Source: Salvelinus alpinus (Eukaryota; Chordata; Actinopteri; Salmoniformes; Salmonidae). From it: a stretch of DNA of 64,000 nucleotides. A program made the translations under genes and the position numbers. The stretch covers positions 23,995,367 through 24,059,366 of the forward strand of contig NC_092087.1 in the NCBI RefSeq assembly GCF_045679555.1, given 5' to 3'. The stretch's first letter is position 1, and every line of letters begins with the position of its first letter. Shown in pieces: positions 24,723-36,300 of the stretch. The notes beneath the pieces were generated by a model. The model was given only the letters and a program-made list of their open reading frames with translations, ran no database searches and was not told the DNA's origin.

Positions 24723-27248
24723 GGCAACCTGGTCTCAGAGCATTTTGTATTATTCTGTACGGAAATCTGAGATGGTTATCATATTGTATGCATAATATTT
24801 CTCAGATTATTACCAATTCCACAAGGTATGACTCCAAACACCCAGAAAAGGCTACTCCTCGATGTTATCCTCACAAATAATCCTGATAGGTATCAGTCTG
24901 GTGTTTTCTGTAATGACCTTAGTGATCACTATTTTACAGCCTGTGTTCGTAATGGCTGCTCATTTAAACGACCTGTCCTGATTTGTCATAGACGCTTTAA
25001 AAAAAACTTTAATGAGCAAGCCTTCCTTCATGAACTGGCCTCTGTAAAATGGTATAGAATCAGCTTGATCCCCTCTGTTGAAGACGCTTGGCCCGTCTAT
25101 TTTTTATATTTTCAGTGATATTGTTAACAAACACGCACCCATAAAGAAAAAGATAATTAAAAACAGGTTCAGCCCCTGGTTCGACCGTGATCTTGTAGAG
25201 TTACTCCACCTCAAGAATTGCATTTGACGAAAGGCTCGGCACACGCATACTCAGGTTGACTGGCTCTCGTTCAGGCAAATGAGAAATAAGTGCACTCAGG
25301 CTATCCGGAAGGCCAGAGTTAGTTACTTTAAGGAGCAGTTCTCTCTCTGTGGGTCTAACCCCAAGAAGTTCTGGGAAATGGTTAAAGACCTGGAGAATAA
25401 AACCTCACAGCTGCCCATGTCCCTTAATGTTGATGATGTGGTTGTTACTGACAAGAAGCACATGGCTGAGCTCTTTAATCACCACTTTATTAAGTCAGGA
25501 TTCCTATTTGACCTATCCATGCCTCCTTACCCGTCCAACATTTCCTCATCTCCCACCCCTTCTCATGCGACTATCCCCGATGCTTCTCCCTCTTTTCCCC
25601 CTGCCCCGCTACAAAGTTTCTCCCTGCAGGCAGTCACTGAGTCCGAGGTGCTAAAGGAGCTCCTTAAACTTGACCCCAAAAAAACATCTGGGACAGATGG
25701 TTTAGACCCTTTCTTCTTTAAGGTTGCTGCCCCTATCATCGCCAAGCCTGTCTCTCCTCTCTGGGGAGGTTTCCATTGCTTGGAAGGCAGCCACGATTCA
25801 TCCTTTATTTAAAGGGGGAGATCGAGCTGAGCCTGACTGTTATAGGCATATGTTGGAAAAATTTGTCAATAGTCAACTGACTGGCTTTCTTGATGTCTAT
25901 ATTATGCAATCTGGTTTCCGCTCAGATTATGGATGTCACTGAAACCTTAAAGGTCCTCAATGATGTCACCATTGCCCTTGATTCTAAGCAATGTGGTGAT
26001 GCTATTTTTATTGACTTTGCCAAAGCTATTGATATGTAGACCATTCCATTCTTGTGAGCCGGCTAAGGAGTATTAGTGTCTCTGAGGGGTCTTTGGCCTG
26101 GTTTGCTAACTACCTCTCTCAAAGAGTGCAGTGTATAAAGTCAGAAAATCTGCTGTCTTAGCCACTGCCTGTCACCAAAGGAGTACCCCAAGGCTCGATC
26201 CTAAGCCCCACGCTCTTCTCAATTTACAGAGAGGAAGCTCTCTGAGAGGAAGCTCTCTCAACCATTTATATGCAGATGATAGTATTTTATACTCAGCTGG
26301 CCCCTCCCTGGATGTTGTGTTAATGCTCTACAACAAAGCTTTCTTAGTGTCCAACAAGCTTTCTCTACCCTTAACCTTGTTCTGAACACCTCCAAACAAA
26401 GGGCATGTGGTTTGGTAAGAAGAATGCCCCTCTCCCCACAGGTGTGATTACTACCTCTGAGGGTTTAGAGCTTGAGGTAGTCATCTCATACAAGTACTTG
26501 TGAGTATGGCTAGACGGTGCACTGTCCTTCTCTTAGCACATATGAAAGCTGTAGGATAAAGTTAAATCTAGACTTGGTTTCCTCTATCGTAATCGCTCCT
26601 CTTTCACCCCAGCTGCCAAACTAACCCTGATTCAGATAACCATCCTACCCATGCTAGATTACGGAGACATAATTTATAGCTCGGCAGGTAAGGGTGCTCT
26701 CAAGCGGCTAGATGTTCTTTACCATTCGGCCATCGGATTTGCCACCAATGCTCCTTATAGGACACATCACTGCACTCTATACTCCTCTGTAAATTGGTCA
26801 TCTCTGTATACCCGTTGCAAGACCCACTGGTTGATGCTTATTTATAAAACTCTCTTTGGCCTCACTCCCCCCTATCTGAGATACCTACTGCAGCCCTCAT
26901 CCTCCATATACAACACCCATTCTGCCAGTCACATTCTGTTAAAGGTCCCCAAAGCACACACATCCCTGGGTCGCTCCTCTTTTCAGGTTAGGAGTTAGGT
27001 TAAAGGGTTACGGTTAGGGTTAGCTAATGCTAAGTTGTTGCAAAGTAGCTAAAATGCTAAAGTTGTCCTTGATGACTGGCAACCTTTGGCTTGCTAGATG
27101 TTCATTTTTGTACCCCGACCAAACACCCTACTTTCATACTTGCCTTAAGTAACCATCTGTCTTATGTAATATACCAAACATAACACACCATACTAATCTG
27201 AGTGTCCTGGTTTTACTATGTTACGTCTAGTCTATGAGACCAGGCTGA
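24723..27248. repeat. salmonid repeat with CAACCTGGTCTCA ends, enclosing a LINE
   Basis: Outer inverted ends GGCAACCTGGTCTCAGAG (24723-24740) and CTATGAGACCAGGCTG (27232-27247). The right part (26985-27230) is a known-looking salmonid repeat with GGTTAGGGTTAGCTAATGCT. A LINE (24830-26990) fills the middle. The right end stops about 33 bp before the uqcrc1 promoter motifs. Confidence 0.55.
24830..26990 (+). mobile_element. LINE, RSg-1-related, broken
   Basis: A plus-strand LINE starting in the endonuclease C-terminus (DVILTNNPDRYQSGVF, then SDH), then 25279-25812 (RKARVSYFKEQFSLCGSNPKKFW to KKTSGTDGLDPFFFK), RT pieces at 25900-26390 with an intact palm box LYADDSILYS, and 26651-26998 (MLDYGDIIYSSAGKGALKRL). 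The frame is broken in several places, with stops and small deletions around 25810-26130 and 26400-26640. The 3' UTR and tail are absent. Inactive. Confidence 0.8.
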
Positions 27249-27280
27249 ACTTGTTGGTACTGCTGCATGAGTGAAGGGCG

Positions 27281-27296
27281 GCATGCGCTGACGTCA
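27281..27296 (+). promoter_or_regulatory. uqcrc1: NRF-1-like site and CRE upstream of uqcrc1
   Basis: GCATGCGC (27281-27288) resembles an NRF-1 half site and TGACGTCA (27289-27296) is a perfect palindromic CRE, 77-92 bp before the start codon. A second GC-rich GTGCGCGC-type block lies at about 27333. NRF-1 and CREB/ATF sites are typical of nuclear genes for respiratory-chain subunits. No TATA box is seen. Confidence 0.55.
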
Positions 27297-27372
27297 CATT
27301 TTTATGCAAGTCTTGGGCGTCCACGTTGGGGAACGTGCGCGCAGCTGAGTTTTCTGTATTCGACAGGAAAAG

Positions 27373-30300
27373 ATGGCAGCGTCCCTGTGCCGAGTCGGGA
27401 GCGCTGTGGGTCAAGCCCTCGCCAAATCCCGTAGCGTAAGTATTCAGGAATATATTGGTATTTAAGGGGTGTGTAAGGATGTAAGAATAATTTCGTTGTT
27501 GGTTGGGATCTACATTTCCTTCACGTCGGCAACTTTTACCGAAAAGTAGGCCTCTGTAGCTTGTTAGCTAGTAGTGTTAGCTATCTTATTGGTATGTAGC
27601 TAACATTGGTAACGTTATGTAACCAGAGCACAGTGATGGCTAGGCGGTTAGCGTTAGCTTGGAGTTAGCGCAAGGTCAACTCACTCTCAGCAAAGGTTCA
27701 ATGTCTCACTGTAAAAACCGTGACATGAGTGGGCATTTTGACATCCATGTTTAACACTTTAGTCAACCTATATCTGCGTTGCCTTATTCGCTTTTTAAAA
27801 ACTGACACGGTAATTTTGACCATACTTCCGCGTTGTCCTATTTGCCCTAACGTTAACCAGTTACCTAGCTAGAACTACCTACCTCTGTCTTGTCCAACTG
27901 GATGCGTAGCTATGTTAAATTGAACTCGCTACATAGTTAGTCATTAATTGTGTGACCTCAGTTAACTTGAAAGTGTGTTTCCTTTGAGTTGTTGGGCTGC
28001 TTGGCTAGCTGGTGAAGTGTTGTTGATGGACCCTCAGTAAAGATAAAAATAGCCCCTCCTTACCTCCAACTTATTAGCTAGCTAAGGTCGACTGGTGGTA
28101 TGAGTGAATTGGTGGCTGCCACTGTTGTTGTGTGGGATCAACAGTCAGCAGATCACCCCACTACCACTTTCTCTCCTTTTCTTGGCCATGATGACATCAA
28201 ATCAAAGTTTATTGGTCACATACACAGTTTTGTAAAGGACATCAGCAGTGTGATCTCTTATTGAATCTCTTGATCCTCTCCCTGAACCTCTCCCAGTGCA
28301 GGGATGCAAACTAGTCACCTTTCGGCGAAATTCGCCGTTTTTGAATCCTACGTGATTCGTGTAGATCCGATGAAAAAAGTTTGGGAGGGAGGCGGGGGGT
28401 TTGGATCACTACTGGCTGTAAACAAACGAGTGATACGCGTTTGGAGCAATGCTGGCTGCTGTATCCAAGGCTCAGCCAATCGTTTACAAAACAGAATGCA
28501 GTGCAGCACGCGACTGAAGAGAGAAGAGACAACCAATTTACTAGTTACAGCCTCAGTGCGCGCTCTGGAAAGGCAACTTGCCAGTTACAGCAGCGCGTCC
28601 CCGAATGATAACGAGGAGGTAACGTTAGGTGAGAATCCTGACCACGGAGACAGGGGTGAGAAGGTGATGAACCGTACTTCATGAGCTGTAAACGAAAAAC
28701 TAGTGGCATTCGGAAAGTTTGAGGTGAGGGAGAAAGTGTGGTTGAACAAGTAACGTTATTAGCATTAACTGTCTTGCTAGCTGGATCAACATTAGCCAAC
28801 TTATCTGATCAAATCATTTAGTTTATGGTGTGAAGATTAGCTTGCTAATAGTCAGACAGCTAACATTAGCTAGCTAACGTTACAACACCAGATGAGCAAA
28901 CATTAGTAACCTAACCAATTCGCTATTATACGACTCCAAATCTCCCCCCTGTCAGAATTCTCCCCATATTCGCGTTCTTCATTGCTGCGACTTGCTTGAA
29001 GGTTGAGATTTCTGCTCTTCACTCCGTTGTAAGTTTAGCCGACATTTCACTGATCTTAGTAGCAGAAAGCATTTTTGTCTGCAGTTTTCGTTTTGGCTAT
29101 TTATTTCAATATGGCGCCCTGTGCGAACCCCCCTGTTATGGGTCATTTAACATTCAAACACCCCCCTGCAACGCCCGCGTCCGCCCCGGGAAAGATGCTG
29201 CCCATGTCGCCCGTACCTAAACCTGATACTGATTTGTATTAGTCTATACATAAATCTACACGCATACCTTAATTATTAATTTCGGTTTCCTATCCTGACG
29301 TGAAGTTTGTTCTATAGAAATTATTTGACTCTGATGTGTGCCACAGAAAGTATTTGACTCTAGCCACAAAATTAAGGAAATTAGAACGGTGGGAGAATTC
29401 TGGCAGGGGGGGGGGGTTTCGGCACAGCACCGTTCCGCAAATTATAACGCGTTAGTTGCTTACTGCAATCTGTGTGAAATGTTAACTAGCTAACGAACTC
29501 ACCACTAAATGTTAACTAATGTTTTCCCTCTACAGTATGTGGTTCGTTTTCAGAATGAGATAATTAAATTAAAATGAGGCGTTGCTTGTTAAACAAGTGG
29601 ATTCAGGGATCAAGTGTAGCTGGAGATGGGCCTGGCTTAAGCTGGATTTTATTTATTTTATTTATTTCACCTTTATTTAACCAGGTAGGCTAGTTGAGAA
29701 CAAGTTCTCATTTGCAACTGCGACCTGGCCAAGATAAAGCATAGCAATTCGACACATACAACAACACAGAGTAACACATGGAATAAACAAAACATAAATA
29801 ATACAGTAGAAAAATAAGTCTATATACAATGTGAGCAAATGAGGTGAGATGGGAGGTAAAGGCAAAAAAAGGCCATGGTGGCGAGGTAAATACAATAAAG
29901 CAAGTAAAACACTTTAAATGTAGATTTGCAGTGGAAGAATGTGCAAAATAGAAATAATGGGGTGCAAAGGAGCAAAATAAATAAATACAGTAGGGGAAGA
30001 GGTAGTTGTTTGGGCTAAATTATAGATGGGCTATGTACAGGTGCAGTGATCTGTGAGCTGCTCTGACAGCTGGTGCTTAAAGCTAGTGAGGGAGATACGT
30101 GTTTCCAGCTTCAGAGACTTTTGCAGTTCGTTCCAGTCTTTGGCAGCAGAGAACTGGAAGGAAAGATGACCAAAGGAGGAATTGGCTTTGGGGGTGACCA
30201 GTGAGATATACCTGCTGAAGCGCGTGCTATGAGTGGGTGCTGCTATGGTGACCAGTGAGCTGAGATAAGGCGGGGCTTTACCTAGCAGAGACTTGTAGAT

Positions 30301-33300
30301 AACCTGTAGCCAGTGGGTTTGGCGACGAGTATGAAGCGAGGGCCAACCAACGAGAGCGTACAGGTCGCAATGGTGGGTAGTGTATGGGGCTTTGGTGACA
30401 AAACGGATGGCACTGTGATAGACTGCATCCAGTTTGCTGAGTAGAGTGTTGGAGGCTATTTTATAGATGACATCACCGACGGCGAGGATCGGTAGGATGG
30501 TCAGTTTTACGAGGGTATGTTTGGCAGCATGAGTGAAGGAGATTTTGTTGTGAAATTTGGAACCCGATTCTAGATTTAAACTTGGATTGGAGATGCATAA
30601 TGTGAGTCTGGATGGAGAGTTTACAGTCTAACCAGACACCTAGGTATTTGTAGTTGTCCACATATTTTAAGTCAGAACCGTCCAGAGTAGTGATGCTAGT
30701 CGGGCGGGAGGGTGCGGGCAGCAATCGGTTGAAGAGCATGCAATTAGTTTTACTTGCATTTAAAAGCAGTTGGAGGCCTTGGAATGAGTGTTGAATGGCA
30801 TTGAAGCTCGTTTGTAGGTTTGTTGGCACAGTGTCCAAGTACATCACTGGGGCCAAACTTCCTCCCATCCAGGACCTCTATACCAGGCGGTGTCAGAGGA
30901 AGGCCCTAAAAATGGTCAAAGACTCCAGCCACCCTAGTCATAGACTGTTCTCTCTGCTACCGCACGGCAAGCGGTACCGGAGCGCCAAGTCTAGGTCCAA
31001 GAGGCTTCTAAACAGCTTCTACCACCAAGCCATAAGACTGCTGAACATCTAATCAAATGGCTACCCAGACTATTTGCATTGCCCCCCCCCACCCCCCCCC
31101 CCCACCCTCTTCTACGCTTCTGCTACTCTCTGTTATTATCTATGTGTAGTCACTTTAATAACTCTACCTACATGTACATATTATCTCGACTAACCGGTGC
31201 CCCCGCACATTGACTCTGTACCTGTACCCTCTGTATATAACCTCGCTATTGTTATTTTACAGCTGCTCTTTAATTACTTGTTCCTTTTATTTCTTATTCT
31301 TTTTCTGATTTTTTTTAACTGCATTGTTGGTTAGGGGCTTGTAAGTAAGCATTTCACTGTAAGGTCTACTACACCTGTTGTATTCGGAGCATTTGACTAA
31401 TAAGATTTGATTTGATAATACTTTGTTAGTTACTTTTGATGTTGAGTTGTTGTACACAAATATTCCTCACAAGTGCGGAATTGAGGCCATGGAACATTTT
31501 CTTCTGCATCGTGACCCCAAAGAACTACCTTCCAGTTCATGCATTATAACCTTGGCTAAAATAGTACTCACACACAACTACTTCATGTTTTTGAATTATT
31601 TCTTTATTCAGACGAAGGGTACTGCTATGGGATCCCCTTTGGCTCCAAACTATGCTAATTTGTATGTGGGTTACATGGACAGTCAATGTTCAAGCCTCTC
31701 GCATGGCTACAATCAATGCAATGGCACTTACAAATGTAGATCCTTCAAACACCCCAAACAGGGAAACAGTTCCCATTCAAAGGTGTTATCACATGCTCCA
31801 CTAAGGCAGTTATTTATCTTATAACTTGTCCTTGTGGTAAAAATTATGGGTAAAACAAAGCTCAAACTAAAAGTACGAACCTCGGTGCAAAAACGGTGCA
31901 AAAACTCGGCTTACCCAGTTGCGAACCACTTGATTTCGTCGGCATCAAACACGTCACCCTCCCTAGGAGAGGAGGTGACCTCGACAATTTATTGTTAAAA
32001 CGAGAGGCTGCCAGAGGCTGCCTGGATCTTTAATTTAAAGACCCTTGCTCCCTTCGGTCTCAACGTAGACTGATCTGAAACCATTCTTGTGATTATTGTG
32101 ATTTGCCATTAATTGTAAATGTTTTTATTTAACTAGGCAAGTCAGTTAAGAACAAATTCCTATTTACAATGACGGCCTAAACCGGACGATGCTGGCCCAA
32201 TTGTGCACTCTCCTATGGGACTCCCGATCATGGCCGGTTGTGATACAGCCCGGGTTCGAACCCGGGTCTGTAGTGACGACACTAGCTCTGCGACGCAGTG
32301 CCTTGGACGGCTGCACCACTCATGATGTTTGTAGACCTATGTAGCCAAATTGTATCTATGATGATATGCTATCCATTCATGTTTTTTTGTGTGTTCTGTT
32401 TATATCTGATAATTAAAACCAATGATATCAGGCCACACCTGGCCATGATTATAGACGCCTGTGTGTGTCCTTTGACAGTATATAAACTAGTGACCCGCAG
32501 TGTTTGTCATTATACCCTGATGAAGACAGCTTGTCTGTCAAAACGTTGGTTATGAGGTTATTAAATTAATGTATCTGAGCTCCTAGTGTGCGGCTCTCCT
32601 TTTTCTTTTTGAAGTATTTTACTCTGCTAGCCAGCACCTCGTCTAAACGGGTGTGCTTTTCTTTCGCTTCCACATACACAGTTTAACAGATGATATAGTG
32701 GATGCAGTGAAATGCTTATGTTACTAGCTCCTAACAATGACATTGAGGCGATCATACATTTCTAAAATGCATAATATTTTGCTAATTGTCTCTTCATTCC
32801 ATCACTACAGATTATTTTAGCAATTTCATACATATCCTTACACCAGTACTATCAACACAACAAAATCAACTAAACTCAGGGGGAAAAAGAAACGTCCTCT
32901 CACTGTCAACTACGTTTATTTTCAGCAAACTTAACACGTGTAAATATTTGTATGAACATAAGATTCAACAACAGACATAAACTGAACAAGTTCCACAGAC
33001 ATGTGACTAACAGAAATGGAATAATGAGTCCCTGAACAAAGGGGGGGTCAAAATCTAAAGTAACAGTCAGTATCTGGTGTGGCCACAAGCTGCATTAAGT
33101 ACTGCAGTCATCTCCTCCTCATGGACTGCACCAGATTTGCCAGTTCTTGCTGTGAGATGTTACCCGACTCTTCCACCAAGGCACCTGCAAGTTCCCGGAC
33201 ATTTCTGGGGGGAATGGCCCTAGCCCTCACCCTCTGATCCAACAGGTCCCAGACGTGCTCAATGGGATTGAGATCCGGGCTCTTCGCTGGCCATGGCAAA

Positions 33301-36300
33301 ACACTGACATTCCTGCCTTGCAGGAAAACACACACAGAACGAGCAGTATGGCTGGTGGCATTGTCATGCTGGAGGGTCATGTCAGGATGAACCTGCAGGA
33401 AGGGTACCACATGAGGGAGGAGGATGTCTTCCCTGTAACACACAGCGTTGAGATTGCCTGCAATGACAACAAGCTCAGTCCGATGATTCAGTGACACACC
33501 GCCCCAGACCATGACGGACCCTCCACCTCCAAATCGATCCCCCTCTAGAGTACAGGCCTCGGTGTAACGCTCAACACCCTGTGTTGTCTCCTTCGACGAT
33601 AAACGCAAATCCGACTATCACCCGTGGTGAGACAAAACCGCTACTCGTCAGTGAAGAGCACTTTTTGCCAGTCCTGTCTGGTCCAGCGATGGTGGGTTTG
33701 TGCCCATTGGCGACGTTGTTGCCGGTGTTGTCTGGTGATGACCTGCCTTACAACAGGCTTACAAGCCCTCAGTCCAGCCTCTCTCAGCCTATTGCGGACA
33801 GTCTGTACACTGATGGAGGGATTGTGCGTTCCTAGTGTAACTCGGGCAGTTGTAGTTACCATCCTGTATCTGTCCCGCAGGTGGGATGTTTGGATGTACC
33901 GATCCTGTGCAGGTGTTGTTGCCACGGCGAGGTCTGCCACAGCGAGGACGATCAGCTGTCCGTCCTGTCTCCCTGTAGCTCTGTCTCACAGTACGGACAT
34001 TGCAATTTATTGCCCTGGCCACATCTGCAGTCCTCATGCCTCCTTGCAGCATGCCTAAGACACGTTCACGCAGATGAGCAGGGACCCTGAGCATCTTTCT
34101 TTTGGTGTTTTTCAGAGCCAGTAGAAAGGCCTCTTTAGTTTCCTAAGTTTTCATAACTGTGACCTTAATTACCTACCGTCTGTAAGCTGTTACTGTCTTT
34201 AACGCTGTTCCACAGCTGCATGTTCATTAATTGTTTATGGTTCATTGACCAAGCGTGGGAAACAGTGTTTAAGCCCTTTACAATGAAGATCTGTGAAGTT
34301 ATTTGGATTTTTACGAATTATCTTTAAAAGACAGGCTCCTGAAAAAGGGACGTTTCTTTTTTTGCTGAGTTTATTTGCTGAAGAATATCAAATCAAATTT
34401 ATTTATATAGCTGATATCTCAAAGTGCTGTACAGAAACCCAGCCTAAAACCCCAAACAGCAAGCAATGCAGGTGTAGAAGCACGGTGGCTAGGAAAAACT
34501 CCCTAGAAAGGCCAAAACCTAGGAAGAAACCTAGAGAGGTACCAGGCTATGAGGGGTGGCCAGTCCTCTTCTGGCTGTGCCGGGTGGAGATTATAACAGA
34601 ACATGGCCAAGATGTTCAAATGTTCATAAATGACCAGCATGGTCAAATAATAAAATCTCTTGTCACAGTCAGTGTTGTAGGCTAACTATCCTTTCCCTCT
34701 CTCTCCAGCCCATCCTGCTGTCTCTGCGGCGTGGTCAGGCTACGGTGACCTACGCCCAGAGCCTTCTGGGAGCTCCTGATACCCGTCTCACTGCCCTGGA
34801 CAATGGCCTGAGGATCGCATCGGAGGAGACCGGACACAGCACATGCACTGTAAGGACCTGCTGTCATTGATCATACAATCCAAGCAGTCATCTTGATGGA
34901 TTTGGGAAACATTGCCTAGTGCAGACATTCACTTAGTCACATTTCAGATGATCCTGACTATTTGTTGGCGCGTCATGGTATCTAGCTACGTTCCACCTCT
35001 GTCTCTCAGGTTGGGCTGTGGATCGGCTGTGGAAGTCGCTATGAGACTGAGAAGAACAATGGAGCTGGGTTCTTCCTGGAGCACATGGCTTTCAAGGTAC
35101 ACAACAGCCCCGACATCTATGCAACCTACCTTCCGTCTCATAAGGGACTTCACACTTACTTTACTACTGCACCAGACTGGCCCAACATGGTTTCTCTTTC
35201 CCACCCTTTTTTCCCATGTTTCTTTTCCCCAGGGGACAAAGAAGCACACCCAGATGGCCCTGGAGCAGCAGGTGGAGTCCATGGGTGCTCACCTGAGTGC
35301 ATACACTTCCCGGGAGCACACTGCCTACTACATGAAGACCCTGGCCAAAGACCTGCCAAAAGGTGAGCCAACCAGACCACCTACCCAGCATAGCAGACAC
35401 TTCAATGAGGCAGGAATAAGGCATGGAGACTGTTTATAAGGTGATATGACAATTCAATAGTGTGTACAATGGGTTGGGTTCTTATAAGCCCTTCTAGTTC
35501 CACAGAGGTTGAGTGAGTGTTAATGTATATAGTTGTAAAGCTCCTGTTTCCTTTTGGTGAATTAGTTTCTCATGCCTGTGTTGAACTTCCATTCCCATGG
35601 TCTCCAGTAGTCCTTGTCAATTGCTATGTATACTGAAGTGCCCCTCTCACGCTCTCCAGCGGTGGAGCTGTTGTCAGAGGTAGTGCAGAGCAATGCCCTG
35701 AACGAGGCTGACATAGAGCAGCAGAGGAGTGTGGTGCTGAGAGAGCTGGAGGAGGTGGAGGGCAGTCTACAGGACGTCTGTTTGGACCTGCTGCATGCCA
35801 CAGCTTTTCAGGGTACCCCCCTGGGACACAGTGTGCTGGGACCGTCCCAAAACGCCAGGTACACACACACACACAGAGCCTACCAGGGAATCCTATTGGG
35901 TCAGAGCATGCTAGGCCAAACCAAAACACCAGGGAAACTCGCACATGTTATAGAATCCTGTTACATTTCACAGCACTCCCAGTTAGTTGAGCAGTAAAGG
36001 TCTGTCTCTTCCCTTCAGGACTTTGAGTCGACAGGATCTGGTAGATTTCATCAGGAGCCACTACAAGGCCCCCCGCATGGTGCTGGCAGCTGCTGGAGGT
36101 ATGTCTCCCATACATTAACACTGGCATGTTTAGGCTGTATATAGAGGTATTACATGCCAATACCAACTGGCCCTGATTGTTTTTTTATTTTATTTGAGTG
36201 TAATGGTTGTCTGTTTGTAATGGCTCACTGCCTGTTTCCTGTGTAGGTGTGACTCATGAGGAACTGGTTGGGTTGGCCAAACAGCACTTTAGCGGGATTT

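Larger units (their letters stand above)
31412..32672 (+). mobile_element. Penelope-like element, partial fossil
   Basis: A 5'-truncated Penelope-like retroelement. The RT palm part is at 31423-31700 ([34 protein letters not shown]). A GIY-YIG-type endonuclease trace follows at about 31800-31900 (LITCPCG-type block). The 3' end (about 32330-32672) has the conserved fish tail with a hammerhead-like motif at 32511-32553. A SINE is inserted at 32110-32328. The element is broken in several places and not functional. Confidence 0.75.

Noticed and set aside
26999-27030. Telomere-like GGTTAGGGTTAG sequence
   Set aside because: It is short, degenerate and part of a dispersed salmonid repeat, so not an interstitial telomere.
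32252-32325. tRNA gene
   Set aside because: The pol III-like boxes belong to the tRNA-derived head of a SINE with a LINE-type tail; no cloverleaf gene is supported.
34912-35439. Stand-alone 175-residue protein
   Set aside because: It is a read-through of uqcrc1 exons 3-4 and their introns in a wrong frame.
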